The notes beneath the pieces were generated by a model that had not been told where the DNA came from, made no database searches, and saw only the letters and a program-made list of their open reading frames with translations. Positions 23,413 to 31,496 of a DNA stretch of 64,000 nucleotides are shown here, one piece after another. The DNA comes from Oligoflexia bacterium (GTDB lineage Bacteria > Bdellovibrionota > UBA1018): contig JACMNQ010000057.1 of NCBI GenBank assembly GCA_014378465.1, forward strand, positions 221,540 through 285,539, written 5' to 3'. The stretch's first letter is position 1. The number at the start of each line of letters is the position of its first letter. Made by a program: the position numbers and the translations under genes.

Positions 23413-24222
23413 ATGAGTGACATGCACGACAGCGGACACGGCGGCGGTCAGGACGGCGGGCACGAGAGCGATTCTCCCTCACCCCTTTCCTTCAGTCACG
23501 AACACGAAGAAAGCGGTCATGGCGAGCCCTGGCTGGTTTCCTATGCCGATCTCATGACTCTTCTTTTCGGTTTCTTCGTCATTCTCTATTCCATCGCGAA
23601 CGCGCGAAACAAATCGGATGACGGGCAGATGATCTCGATCCGCAAGGAACTGGCCGTCTACTTCGGCGGCAAGTACATCAGCAATACCGAAAGCGCCGCT
23701 GAAAAAATCAAATCCCGTGTGGGCGTCGATCCTTCCCTCCTCAAGGAAGTCGCGATCGTCGCTGATCCGGATCGAATTCGCGTGGTGATTCAGAGTCAGT
23801 TCCTGTTTGAAAGCGGCAGCGCCGAATTCAATCCCAAGGCCACTCCGATGATCACATCGATGGTCAACACGCTGAAGACTTCAGGCTCCAACCTGAACAT
23901 TCGGGTTGAAGGCTACACGGATGACGTCCCAATCACCCCCGGCGGCAAGTATCCCACGAACTGGGAACTGAGCACCGCACGCGCCTCAAGCGTCGTGCGA
24001 GTCTTTGAAAAAGAGGGCTTCAGTCCGGAGAGCCTGACTGCCGTGGGCTACGGCTCGGCTCATGCCGCCTTTCCGAATCTGGACAGCAGAGGCGTGCCCA
24101 TTCCTGAAAATCGCGCATTGAATCGCCGTGTGGTCATCCACGGCACTCCGAACCTCGAGGCTCCGCCACAGATCTACGGACCCGCCGCCGAGCCGGCGAC
24201 TGAAAAGAAATCAGAGCACTGA
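23413..24222 (+). CDS. motB: MotB-type stator protein with OmpA peptidoglycan-binding domain
   Basis: 269 residues. A His/Gly/Asp-rich cytoplasmic N terminus (about 37 residues, nine or more His) precedes the single membrane helix (LVSYADLMTLLFGFFVIL). Asp46 corresponds to the proton-accepting Asp of MotB. Residues about 130-260 form an OmpA-like domain: VEGYTDDVPI, NWELSTARASSVVRVF, VGYGSAHAAFPN, NRALNRRVVI. This domain binds peptidoglycan and fixes the stator. It follows motA after 9 bp. The His-rich tail is longer than usual and could bind metal, though no role is known. Proton and sodium use cannot be told apart reliably from this sequence. Confidence 0.9.
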   Translation: MSDMHDSGHGGGQDGGHESDSPSPLSFSHEHEESGHGEPWLVSYADLMTLLFGFFVILYSIANARNKSDDGQMISIRKELAVYFGGKYISNTESAAEKIKSRVGVDPSLLKEVAIVADPDRIRVVIQSQFLFESGSAEFNPKATPMITSMVNTLKTSGSNLNIRVEGYTDDVPITPGGKYPTNWELSTARASSVVRVFEKEGFSPESLTAVGYGSAHAAFPNLDSRGVPIPENRALNRRVVIHGTPNLEAPPQIYGPAAEPATEKKSEH

Positions 24223-24248
24223 ACGGATCGGGCAGGCAGCAATTTCAC

Positions 24249-24689
24249 TCAATGCACGAGACTTGTCTCAAAAGACGGACCGGGACCCGGCGACGGACTG
24301 GCATTCACGGAGGCGGGCTTGCGGTGGCGCGCTGCCCACTCTTCACGAGCGAGTCTCGCCTGTTCTGCAACGATTCCACCCAGATTTCGCTGTTCGACAT
24401 CTCCAATGCCTCCGGCCGGAGGTGGATTGATTCCTGACTCCACCTTGCTCAATTCCTGGGGATTGCCATCCGTCTTTGAAGTACCGACGACAGCCTCATG
24501 GGAAAAGCCATTCAGAGTGACGGCAGTCGGACTGAATTTCAGAACCGCGATCACGAAGAGGACCACCAGCAGCCCAGCGAAAATGACCCAGGCTTCTAAG
24601 GCCTGAACCAGCAGCTGCTTGTGGATACTGGTCTCCACTTTCTCTACCGCGTCCATTCTCTGCTTGTGATCGTCTTCAGATTTGGACAT
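24249..24689 (-). CDS. Single-pass membrane protein, unknown
   Basis: 146 residues. A charged, helical N terminus of about 30 residues (MSKSEDDHKQR...) precedes one membrane helix (about 33-50, WVIFAGLLVVLFVIAVL). The following 95 residues are periplasmic and Pro/Gly/Ser-rich. The orientation is inferred from charge. AGAGG lies six bases before the ATG. It overlaps the end of the coiled-coil gene by 14 bp and converges on motB with 26 bp between the stop codons. No family recognised. The arrangement suggests it works with the coiled-coil protein. Confidence 0.6.
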   Translation of the reverse strand: MSKSEDDHKQRMDAVEKVETSIHKQLLVQALEAWVIFAGLLVVLFVIAVLKFSPTAVTLNGFSHEAVVGTSKTDGNPQELSKVESGINPPPAGGIGDVEQRNLGGIVAEQARLAREEWAARHRKPASVNASPSPGPGPSFETSLVH

Positions 24690-26259
24690 GAAGTCCTCTC
24701 AATCGGTCTCTCTGCTCGGTGATCAGCTCAAGAATCTCCTGAACTCGCTGTTTATTCGGATGTCCCCGCGGAATGCCGTCAAATTCAGCCTGAATTTCAA
24801 TCATTTCGGCCTCTTTCTTCTTCAGCAGGCCACTGAGCGGAAAAGCGGGAGGCGCCATCGCCGACACTGCAGCGGGTGCCTGAAGCTGCGACGTCTGAAT
24901 CTGAGGCTTTGGAGCAGGCGCGACCTGAGTCATGGCCGTGACCAGACGGCTCTTGATCCGCTCCTTGTCCTCGATCGCAAGCTGAAGTCCCTGACGGGCG
25001 GCATTGAGCGACGAGATCAGACCTTCGAGTTCATTCTTCGCACTCGAATCGACCTGCTTCTTTTCCGCCAAGGTGGCATTCAGCTGACTGTTCAGTTTCT
25101 CAAGATTGGCTTCGAGATTCTGAATCTGCAGCTGCGATTCCTCGAGTGCCTTCGAGAGCTTGCGATTCTCATTCTTCTCCTCGGAAAGCAGCCCTTTCAC
25201 TTCCGTGAGGTTCTTGCGACTGGTCTCACGCGCCTGGTTGAGTTCAACTCGTACCGTTTCTTCGGCCTTCAGACGCCGGGCAATTTCGATATTCAAGGCT
25301 TCCATCTCGGCGCGTGTGGAGTCGAGCGCGCAATTGAGTTCGACCATCTGCTGCCCCTGCTTCTGATTGTGATGCACCAGCTGCACGGCACGCTGCTGAT
25401 AGTCCGCCAGATTCTGGCGAGCCTCCACGAGTTCATCCGTGATCAATTTCTCACGCTCCAACTGCTCTGGCCAAAGTTTCCTGAAACGGTTCAGATCCTG
25501 ACTCAATTGTTCGAGCTGGGAGTCCTGAGTGCGGGTCTTCTGGATCAGCTCCTGCTTGATCCTGACCTCGTTCTCCAGTTGATGCTGGATCTGTCCGAGG
25601 CGCTCGGTGAGCTCAGAATTCTTCAGCGCCTGCTCCTTGAGTTCTCGACTGCTTTTCTGATGAAGCAGGTGCAACTCATTCAATTTTTCCTGGGCTTCCT
25701 TCTGGAAATGACGAAAGGATGAACGAGTGACTTCATGATCTCTCTCCTCGCCTTTCAGCTCGGCCTGAAGTCTTTCGGCTCGCATCTCGATCTGCTGGAG
25801 GCTGTGCACATGGGATTTTTCAGCGGCATTTTTCCATTCCGTGATCCGGCGCTGATTTTCCTGCGTCGTGGCCGCGTACTGGTTCTTTCGCTGCTCGAGC
25901 TCGAGCCCAAGCGCCCTGGTTTCGTCGTTGGTTCGATCCAGCGCCTCGCGAGTCCGCTGATGCGTGAGCTTTTCTGATTTCAGTTCCGCGTCGATGCGGT
26001 TCAGCTGTCCTGTAATTTCCTGGAGAGCCTGCGCGTGCTTGGCTTCAGTCGCGGTCTTCCACTGAGAGACGTTCTTTTTCACCTGCTCCTCGGCAAGGTC
26101 CGAGAACTGCTTCTGCCTTTGATGCTCGAGCTCCAGAGTGGTGATCTGGTGGCGTGCTCCCCGGAGTTCGCTTTCCAGTCTCTTGCCGGAAATCACGATG
26201 GCTTCCAGTTCATAGAACAGACTGGGATGAGAGTTTGAATCGGGATTTTCGGTCTTCAT
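24676..26259 (-). CDS. Long cytoplasmic coiled-coil protein
   Basis: GGAGGAAATCAAG directly precedes the ATG at 26259, giving 527 residues. There is no signal peptide or membrane helix. Residues about 10-435 are nearly continuous heptad coiled coil, rich in Glu, Gln, Lys and Leu, with a repeated internal pattern: ATEAKHAQALQEI and AAEKSHVHSLQQIE occur in similar contexts about 75 residues apart, each followed by RIDAELKSE or RLQAELKGE. A Pro/Ala linker near 450-480 leads to a short C-terminal domain (FPLSGLLKKKEAEMIEIQ, RVQEILELI). It could be a filament or a scaffold. Overlap with the one-TM gene suggests a membrane-tethered assembly. Function is unknown. Confidence 0.65.
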   Translation of the reverse strand: MKTENPDSNSHPSLFYELEAIVISGKRLESELRGARHQITTLELEHQRQKQFSDLAEEQVKKNVSQWKTATEAKHAQALQEITGQLNRIDAELKSEKLTHQRTREALDRTNDETRALGLELEQRKNQYAATTQENQRRITEWKNAAEKSHVHSLQQIEMRAERLQAELKGEERDHEVTRSSFRHFQKEAQEKLNELHLLHQKSSRELKEQALKNSELTERLGQIQHQLENEVRIKQELIQKTRTQDSQLEQLSQDLNRFRKLWPEQLEREKLITDELVEARQNLADYQQRAVQLVHHNQKQGQQMVELNCALDSTRAEMEALNIEIARRLKAEETVRVELNQARETSRKNLTEVKGLLSEEKNENRKLSKALEESQLQIQNLEANLEKLNSQLNATLAEKKQVDSSAKNELEGLISSLNAARQGLQLAIEDKERIKSRLVTAMTQVAPAPKPQIQTSQLQAPAAVSAMAPPAFPLSGLLKKKEAEMIEIQAEFDGIPRGHPNKQRVQEILELITEQRDRLRGLHVQI

Positions 26260-26363
26260 CTTGATTTCCTCCAGGAGATCATCTTTGATTCTGAAGGGTC
26301 TGGAGCAGGGAGTAAATGAGCAAAAAGTACCCAGTTTCGTTGAGCTTTTCGGCGCCGTTTTGC

Positions 26364-26380
26364 CCGCATCATTCATGCGG
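26364..26380. promoter_or_regulatory. Inverted repeat in a divergent intergenic region
   Basis: CCGCAT (26364-26369) and ATGCGG (26375-26380) form a perfect 6-5-6 inverted repeat in the 190-bp gap between the coiled-coil gene and the first gene of the exported coiled-coil cluster. It could be an operator for one or both directions. It has no T-run, so it is not a terminator. Confidence 0.3.
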
Positions 26381-26449
26381 AGGTCACGAAGTCAGCGCAT
26401 TGAGGACAGGACCGTTCAAGTTTTGGCGCCTGTTTCCGAAAGGTAAACC

Positions 26450-27280
26450 ATGGACTCTTCCGGAATCTCAAGATACCTGGCCTTCATCCTGGTGCTCCAG
26501 ATGCCGATCTTCTTGATTTCCGGCACTTTGGAACTTCATGCGGCCCCTCCTGTCAGCCGTTCGTCGGCCGCTTTTACGCCCTCGGGGGTGTCCCCATCCG
26601 AACAAAGGAACATTGACTCCCTGAGCTCGGACCTGAAGAAGCTCTCTCAGAAAAGAGCGAAACTCATCGAAGAACTGCGAAAGGTGACCAAAAGTCCTGC
26701 CAATGCGACCCCGGACGACGTCCTGAGTTACCCAGGGGGCATGATTACTTCGAACACCAATTTTTTTGCAGAAGAGCGCTATCTGGCCCAGGATCTGATC
26801 GATCACATTCGCAAACTTGATGCTCGGATGAAAGAGAAGCAGTTTCAGCTCGAAGTGAATCAGAATGGACATGCGGCGACCCCCCGGGCTCATCAGCTGG
26901 CCAGTCATTTCGAAGTGAGAATTCAGGCAATCAGAGCGGAACTGATCAGGCTCAAAGCTCTTCAAAAAGCTCCACGGACTCCACAGAACGAGGCAGAAAA
27001 GGAAGGAATCGGAAGGGAGATCAGGGAGACTCGTCACGAAATTCGTGAGATCGAGTATGAACGAGAAAAAGCTCTCGCCGGCAAGTACTCTGAAGATGAA
27101 CTCCGGATGGAACTCATGTTCAATCATGTCCACGAGATGACCAAAATGAACGGGCCGGCCCGACCCACGACGGATTCGACCGGAGTCACCGGCAACCGCG
27201 CCAAGCAACTGCCCGAAACTCCGGCAGATACGACGAGCGGCTCCCGTACCCCTGCCTCCAGCGCCCGCGGACTTCGCTGA
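26450..27280 (+). CDS. Exported coiled-coil protein 1 of a five-gene cluster
   Basis: 276 residues with a signal peptide (hydrophobic YLAFILVLQMPIFLI, cleavage near HAA at about 31). The mature protein has two helical coiled-coil parts (LSSDLKKLSQKRAKLIEELRK; AIRAELIRLKALQKA to EIREIEYEREKALAGK), separated by a Pro/Asn-rich stretch and the motif QLEVNQNGHAATPRAH. The tail (GSRTPASSARGLR) nearly repeats that of the next gene. GAAAGG lies six bases from the ATG. It is a clear paralogue of gene 2 and more distantly of gene 5. No known family. Confidence 0.65.
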   Translation: MDSSGISRYLAFILVLQMPIFLISGTLELHAAPPVSRSSAAFTPSGVSPSEQRNIDSLSSDLKKLSQKRAKLIEELRKVTKSPANATPDDVLSYPGGMITSNTNFFAEERYLAQDLIDHIRKLDARMKEKQFQLEVNQNGHAATPRAHQLASHFEVRIQAIRAELIRLKALQKAPRTPQNEAEKEGIGREIRETRHEIREIEYEREKALAGKYSEDELRMELMFNHVHEMTKMNGPARPTTDSTGVTGNRAKQLPETPADTTSGSRTPASSARGLR

Positions 27281-27357
27281 ATTCCCATTTTGCGGTCAAC
27301 TTCACACGTCAAAATGCCGAAAAGCCTTCAGAGATCCCAAGAAAGAAGAAGGCACGC

Positions 27358-28242
27358 ATGACTCAACGATTCCGATCAAGAGCTCCGGAGATGATCACAG
27401 CATCCCTGCTTCTTCAGGCCGCTTCGCTACTGCTCTCCTTGAGCGTGTTCGCCCAGACTGCACGGCCCGTGAATCGTTCCCCCGGCTTTTCTCCCGTAAC
27501 GACTCTGACGGAAGACGAACAGAAGAAAGTCACGGTCCTTCAGGCCGATCTCCAGAAACAGGCGGAGAAAAGGGCACAGCTCCTCCAGGATCTGAAGAAA
27601 ATGACCCAGGCGCCCGACAGTACCTCTGAAAGAGATCTGCTGTCTCCCCTGCCGGGCAGCCTGACCCTCCCTAAACTTTACAAAGAGAATCCTTCGGATC
27701 CCAGGAACGCCGCAAGACAGGCCGAGCTTGAAAACAGGACCTCCGGGGCTGAATCCATCCGCAGAAAAATCAAGGATCTCGACTCCATAGTCAGCGAAAA
27801 ACGAGGTAAACTCGAAGTCAATCAGCAGGGTCATCCTGTCTCGGCTGGAGCGCGGACCCTGATTGCGAAGATTGATCTGGAACTCGAAAGCGCCGCCGGA
27901 GAACTGAAGTTCGAAGAAAAGAAGCTTTCAGCAGCCGAGGGCTACGACAAAAAGGAATTTCAGCTCTCCATCAAGGATCTGCACAGAAAGATGCGCGAAT
28001 TGAAGAATCAGCGCGAAGAACTGCTTGCGGGAAAAGTTTCCGAAAAGGACGTTGAGCTGGAGTTGATCATTCAACACGTCTCTGACCTGGCCAAAATGCA
28101 TCCGGCGACTTCGCTCTCGGGTGACTCAACCGCCGTCACGGATACCCGTAACAAGTCGCTTTACGAAGCACCTGCTGACTCGACGAACGGATCCCGGCCT
28201 GTTTCATCTGGTGCTCGCGGCCTCTCCAACGACCGACACTGA
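27358..28242 (+). CDS. Exported coiled-coil protein 2, paralogue of protein 1
   Basis: 294 residues. The signal peptide is followed by the AQTARPVNRS mature start. It shares with protein 1 the block DLxKxxxKRAxLxxxLKKxT, the motif KLEVNQQGHPVSAGARTL, a long charged coiled coil ending in ELLAGKVSE.DVELELI.HV, and the tail PADSTNGSR..SSGARGL. It ends NDRH. The 77-bp gap from gene 1 has no terminator. A hairpin (CAGTGT 28247-28252 with ACACTG 28260-28265) lies just after the stop. The conserved blocks point to a specific binding surface, but the role is unknown. Confidence 0.65.
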   Translation: MTQRFRSRAPEMITASLLLQAASLLLSLSVFAQTARPVNRSPGFSPVTTLTEDEQKKVTVLQADLQKQAEKRAQLLQDLKKMTQAPDSTSERDLLSPLPGSLTLPKLYKENPSDPRNAARQAELENRTSGAESIRRKIKDLDSIVSEKRGKLEVNQQGHPVSAGARTLIAKIDLELESAAGELKFEEKKLSAAEGYDKKEFQLSIKDLHRKMRELKNQREELLAGKVSEKDVELELIIQHVSDLAKMHPATSLSGDSTAVTDTRNKSLYEAPADSTNGSRPVSSGARGLSNDRH

Positions 28243-28246
28243 TCAA

Positions 28247-28265
28247 CAGTGTTAAATTCACACTG
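28247..28265. other. Hairpin after exported coiled-coil gene 2
   Basis: CAGTGT and ACACTG enclose a seven-base loop immediately after the stop codon at 28242. No T-run follows, so it is more likely an mRNA-stabilising or attenuating hairpin than a complete terminator. Confidence 0.25.
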
Positions 28266-28332
28266 AACTCTCAAGTTTCGCCGTCAATATTCCGACAGAT
28301 TACCAAGTTCATTATTCCATTTGAGGCTGTCG

Positions 28333-28758
28333 ATGAAAATTCTTCCAAACCGTTTTCTTCTCATTCTCTGCGCCATCAGCCTGCTGCAAGCTGGAATATC
28401 CCCTTCCACGCTTGCGCAAGTCGTGATCAACCCGGCCTCCGACGCCCAAAAAAAATCAACTGCAAGTGATCCGGGCAGGATGAAAGCAAGGCTCCAGGAC
28501 CGGATCGGGAGCACGAAGTCCGCCAATCGGAACGAGCTCGGAAAAAAACTGAAGGAAGTTCAGAACCTGAAGTTGATGCCCGGCATTCCGATTGAAAGCC
28601 CTTCTCGAGATCCATCCAATGATGTTCGAAGCGCCCAGGAAGCTCACGAACGCGACATCAATGAACCCGATGAGAGTGAAAGCATTCGCATCATCGAAGA
28701 ACGGGCCGCACGAAGAAACTCCAGCGCCTCAGACGCCACTGGCGCGCTCAAACACTGA
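28333..28758 (+). CDS. Exported protein 3 of the coiled-coil cluster
   Basis: The ATG at 28333 has GAGG seven bases upstream and gives 141 residues. The signal peptide (MKILPNRFLLILCAISLLQAG, cleavage after STLA near 28) is very like that of protein 4. The mature part of about 113 residues is polar, Lys/Arg/Asp-rich and predicted helical or disordered (MKARLQDRIGSTKSANRNEL, SESIRIIEERAARRNSS). It ends GALKH. It is not obviously homologous to proteins 1 and 2 beyond the export signal and the C-terminal His. Confidence 0.55.
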   Translation: MKILPNRFLLILCAISLLQAGISPSTLAQVVINPASDAQKKSTASDPGRMKARLQDRIGSTKSANRNELGKKLKEVQNLKLMPGIPIESPSRDPSNDVRSAQEAHERDINEPDESESIRIIEERAARRNSSASDATGALKH

Positions 28759-28812
28759 AGTGCGACACCATGAATTTGAACCCATCCGTCCACTCTGCCC
28801 ACCGAGGAAATC

Positions 28813-29313
28813 ATGAAAATCATTCGCGCTTCGTTTCTGCTCAGTTCCATCACGCTCTGCCTGCTTCAACTTGGAGCTTCTCCAGCCATCTTCGCTCACG
28901 AAGTTCCGCGGGATGCTCCACACCCCTTGGTCAAAGCGTCGGAATCCGGTGAACGAGTGATACAGAGGGAGCATCTGAAGGCGCTCAAGGTCCAATTGAC
29001 TGAGCTGCTCCATGAAAAATCGGAACTCACGGATCAACTCAGGCAGTCCCGTGCGAAAAGTGACATCGCTGCCAGCAAAACTCACAGCGCTGAACTCGAG
29101 AGGGTCGATGAAGGCATCGACCAACTGCGATTTGATGCGGGTCAACCCGCCGCTCCCCTGTCAAAACTTGAACAATCGGAAATCTCGGCGTTCATCGCGG
29201 CAGGTGGCGGGAGCGACTCCAGCCACAGTGGAGCGACTTCGGCGGAGCGCGCTCCGGCCACGAAAGCTTCCAAGAAGTCCGTGGCTTCTGAACTGCACAC
29301 GCACGGGCACTGA
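28813..29313 (+). CDS. Exported protein 4 of the coiled-coil cluster
   Basis: 166 residues with a signal peptide (MKIIRASFLLSSITLCLLQLGA, cleavage after IFA near 28). A central coiled coil (HLKALKVQLTELLHEKSELTDQLRQS) of about 60 residues is followed by a low-complexity Ala/Ser/Lys tail ending HTHGH. The signal peptide region resembles that of protein 3. The next gene begins two bases after its stop, so translation is probably coupled. No family recognised. Confidence 0.6.
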   Translation: MKIIRASFLLSSITLCLLQLGASPAIFAHEVPRDAPHPLVKASESGERVIQREHLKALKVQLTELLHEKSELTDQLRQSRAKSDIAASKTHSAELERVDEGIDQLRFDAGQPAAPLSKLEQSEISAFIAAGGGSDSSHSGATSAERAPATKASKKSVASELHTHGH

Positions 29314-29315
29314 GA

Positions 29316-30053
29316 ATGACTCCATTCAGTCGGGTGACCCTGGCGGCAATCATCGTCCTCTCCAGTGTCGCCTCCAGTTCCACCCGCGCTCATGCTGGCC
29401 CCCGCGAAAACGTGCCTCCTTCCGGTTCCGACATGAAAAAGAAAATCACTTCGCTGCTTGCCGAGCGAAAAAAACAACAGGAACTTCTGAAACGGGCCAT
29501 CGCTCAATGTTCTGAATGTCCGGTCCGGGATCAGCAGAAAGTCATGAAAGTCGCGCGACTCCTCTACCCTGAATTCAGCGCGCTGAAGGATGACGAGTTG
29601 CAGGCAGCTGCCCTCGCCAAATGGCCGACCGAGAAGAGAGACGGACGCATCGTCACTCCTGGCGGACTTGCGTACATGCAATTTTTCCAAACCGAATTCC
29701 TGAGTCATCTTCTCGAACATCCCGATGCGGTGGGCCCGCTCAATGGACCCACCCGGATCAGTATCAAAAGAAGACTTGAGCCCATCGAAGGCATGAAGAC
29801 TGAAATCGTGAACCTCGAACTTCAGCTCAAGCAACTGAGGAAGCAGCTGGCGCCCAACGACAAAGGGCAAAACTCTGAAATCACGGCTTTACTGGCACTG
29901 ATCGACCAGGCAAAAAATCCAACCACTGAATTGGCTGCCTTGCCCGAGAAAAAAGTGAGCGACAGCAAGGTGAAACTGGAAGGCACCATGACGATCCCCG
30001 AGCAAAAAATCGGTTCAGCTCTGGTCTCGGATGCCCTCGGCCCTTCACACTGA
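29316..30053 (+). CDS. Exported coiled-coil protein 5, distant paralogue of proteins 1 and 2
   Basis: 245 residues with a signal peptide (cleavage near AHA at 27). A Lys/Gln-rich helix (MKKKITSLLAERKKQQELLKR) is followed by CSEC, a possible disulfide or metal pair, then a globular segment. The second coiled coil (LEPIEGMKTEIVNLELQLKQLRKQL) follows a LLEHPDAVGPLNGPT motif in the same position as EVNQNGHAATP of protein 1, which suggests common ancestry. It ends GPSH. The hisS gene converges on it from the right, about 100 bp away. Confidence 0.6.
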   Translation: MTPFSRVTLAAIIVLSSVASSSTRAHAGPRENVPPSGSDMKKKITSLLAERKKQQELLKRAIAQCSECPVRDQQKVMKVARLLYPEFSALKDDELQAAALAKWPTEKRDGRIVTPGGLAYMQFFQTEFLSHLLEHPDAVGPLNGPTRISIKRRLEPIEGMKTEIVNLELQLKQLRKQLAPNDKGQNSEITALLALIDQAKNPTTELAALPEKKVSDSKVKLEGTMTIPEQKIGSALVSDALGPSH

Positions 30054-30153
30054 TTTTGACTGATGAGACCTGATCCGCCCGAGAAAAACCTGATGCTATG
30101 GAGATTCGAGCCGAGCTTCAGACGCTCTACACGGGAATCATTGCCCCGCAACC

Positions 30154-31434
30154 TCAGCCCTGGCAGGCTTTCGCCACATCCTCGATCGCGACGGTCCGCT
30201 GCTGGCCCGTCGCAAGTTCCTTCACGACGACTTTGCCGTCAGCGAGTTCCGCGTCTCCGAGGAGAACGACGTGGCGGGCCAGGTGTTTCGCGGCCTGCTT
30301 GAGCTGCACCCCGAACCCGCCCGCATCCAGAGGAGTCGCCACTCGCAGTCCGGCTTCGCGCAGGGAACGGACGATCTTTTCAGAGATACCGCGCAACTCC
30401 TTCGTTGGCAGAGTCACGAAGACGTCCATCGCCGATTTCATCTCCGGGAGAAGTTTGTGGGTTTCAAGAAAATCTCGAAGCGTCACATCACCGAAACCGA
30501 GGCCCACTCCCGAGAGTTTATCCTTGCCGAACATGCCGATCAGATTGTCGTAGCGCCCGCCTCCGAACATCGCGCGATTGTTTTCGCCCGAAGTGTCGTA
30601 CATTTCAAAGACCGTTCCCGTGTAGTAGTCCAGCCCGCGCATGACGGTCGCATCAAAGACAGCCTGCTGCCCAAGACCTGAATCCTTGAGAAACGCGAAG
30701 AGTGACTTGAGCTCCTCCACTCCCTGACAGGGGTAGTTCACAGCAATTTCATCGAACGAGGATTTGAAAAAAATTTCCATCTTCGTCTGGAGCTCCGGAG
30801 CGAGTCCCAGGTCGCCCAGCCATTTTGCATAAGCCGCCTCACCGATCTTCGCGCGAGCATCAATCGCCTTGGAGACCGCGAGCGCCGCAGAGGCATCGAG
30901 CCCGAGAACGGAAGTGAAGACATGATCCATGAGTCGGCGATTGTTGATCTTGATGGCGACATGTTTTTCGCCTCCGAAGCTCTTGACCAGATCAAAGGCC
31001 AGAGACAGGAGCTCAGCGTCCGCCAGAAGCGGATCTCCGCCGAGCACATCGACATTGAGCTGCCAATGCTCACGGAGTCTCCCACGTTGAGGACGTTCAT
31101 AGCGCCAGACATTGGGGATGCTGTACCAGCGGACCGGCTTTGGCAGTTCATTGATCTTGCCGGCCACCATGCGGGCCAGAGTCGGAGTCATCTCAGGACG
31201 AACCGCCATCTTGCGGTCTCCGCGGTCGATCATCCAGTAGAGCTGCTGATTGACCAGTTCCTCACCGCTTTTGGCCGCGTAGAGCTCAAACGGCTCGAGC
31301 ATCGGGCCGTCGTACTCTTCGTAGCCGTAACTTTCGACCACCTGGCGCATTTTGGCGAACATCCAGCGCTGGATTCGCATGTCTTTGGGATAAAAATCGC
31401 GGGTGCCCTTGTAAGGCTGGGTGGATAGGCTCAT
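30154..31434 (-). CDS. hisS: Histidyl-tRNA synthetase
   Basis: 426 residues, a class II aminoacyl-tRNA synthetase that charges tRNA-His. The N terminus has the family signature KGTRDFYP. Motif 2 is RYERPQRGRLREHWQLNVD, the histidine-specific loop reads RGLDYYTGTVFEM, and motif 3 contains GGGRYDNL and GVGLGFGDVTL. The C-terminal anticodon-binding domain (about 330-426) is present. The length is normal. It has its own transcription unit, convergent with the exported coiled-coil cluster and divergent from the nitrilase-family gene. Confidence 0.97.
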   Translation of the reverse strand: MSLSTQPYKGTRDFYPKDMRIQRWMFAKMRQVVESYGYEEYDGPMLEPFELYAAKSGEELVNQQLYWMIDRGDRKMAVRPEMTPTLARMVAGKINELPKPVRWYSIPNVWRYERPQRGRLREHWQLNVDVLGGDPLLADAELLSLAFDLVKSFGGEKHVAIKINNRRLMDHVFTSVLGLDASAALAVSKAIDARAKIGEAAYAKWLGDLGLAPELQTKMEIFFKSSFDEIAVNYPCQGVEELKSLFAFLKDSGLGQQAVFDATVMRGLDYYTGTVFEMYDTSGENNRAMFGGGRYDNLIGMFGKDKLSGVGLGFGDVTLRDFLETHKLLPEMKSAMDVFVTLPTKELRGISEKIVRSLREAGLRVATPLDAGGFGVQLKQAAKHLARHVVLLGDAELADGKVVVKELATGQQRTVAIEDVAKACQG

Positions 31435-31496
31435 GGGCAGAATCTAACTCAGAAGAGGCTCAAAATCATGAAATTTTGTGCTATGGACATCACACT

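Noticed and set aside
30271..30681. Plus-strand frames across hisS
   Set aside because: They lie antisense to an intact histidyl-tRNA synthetase and have no recognisable content.
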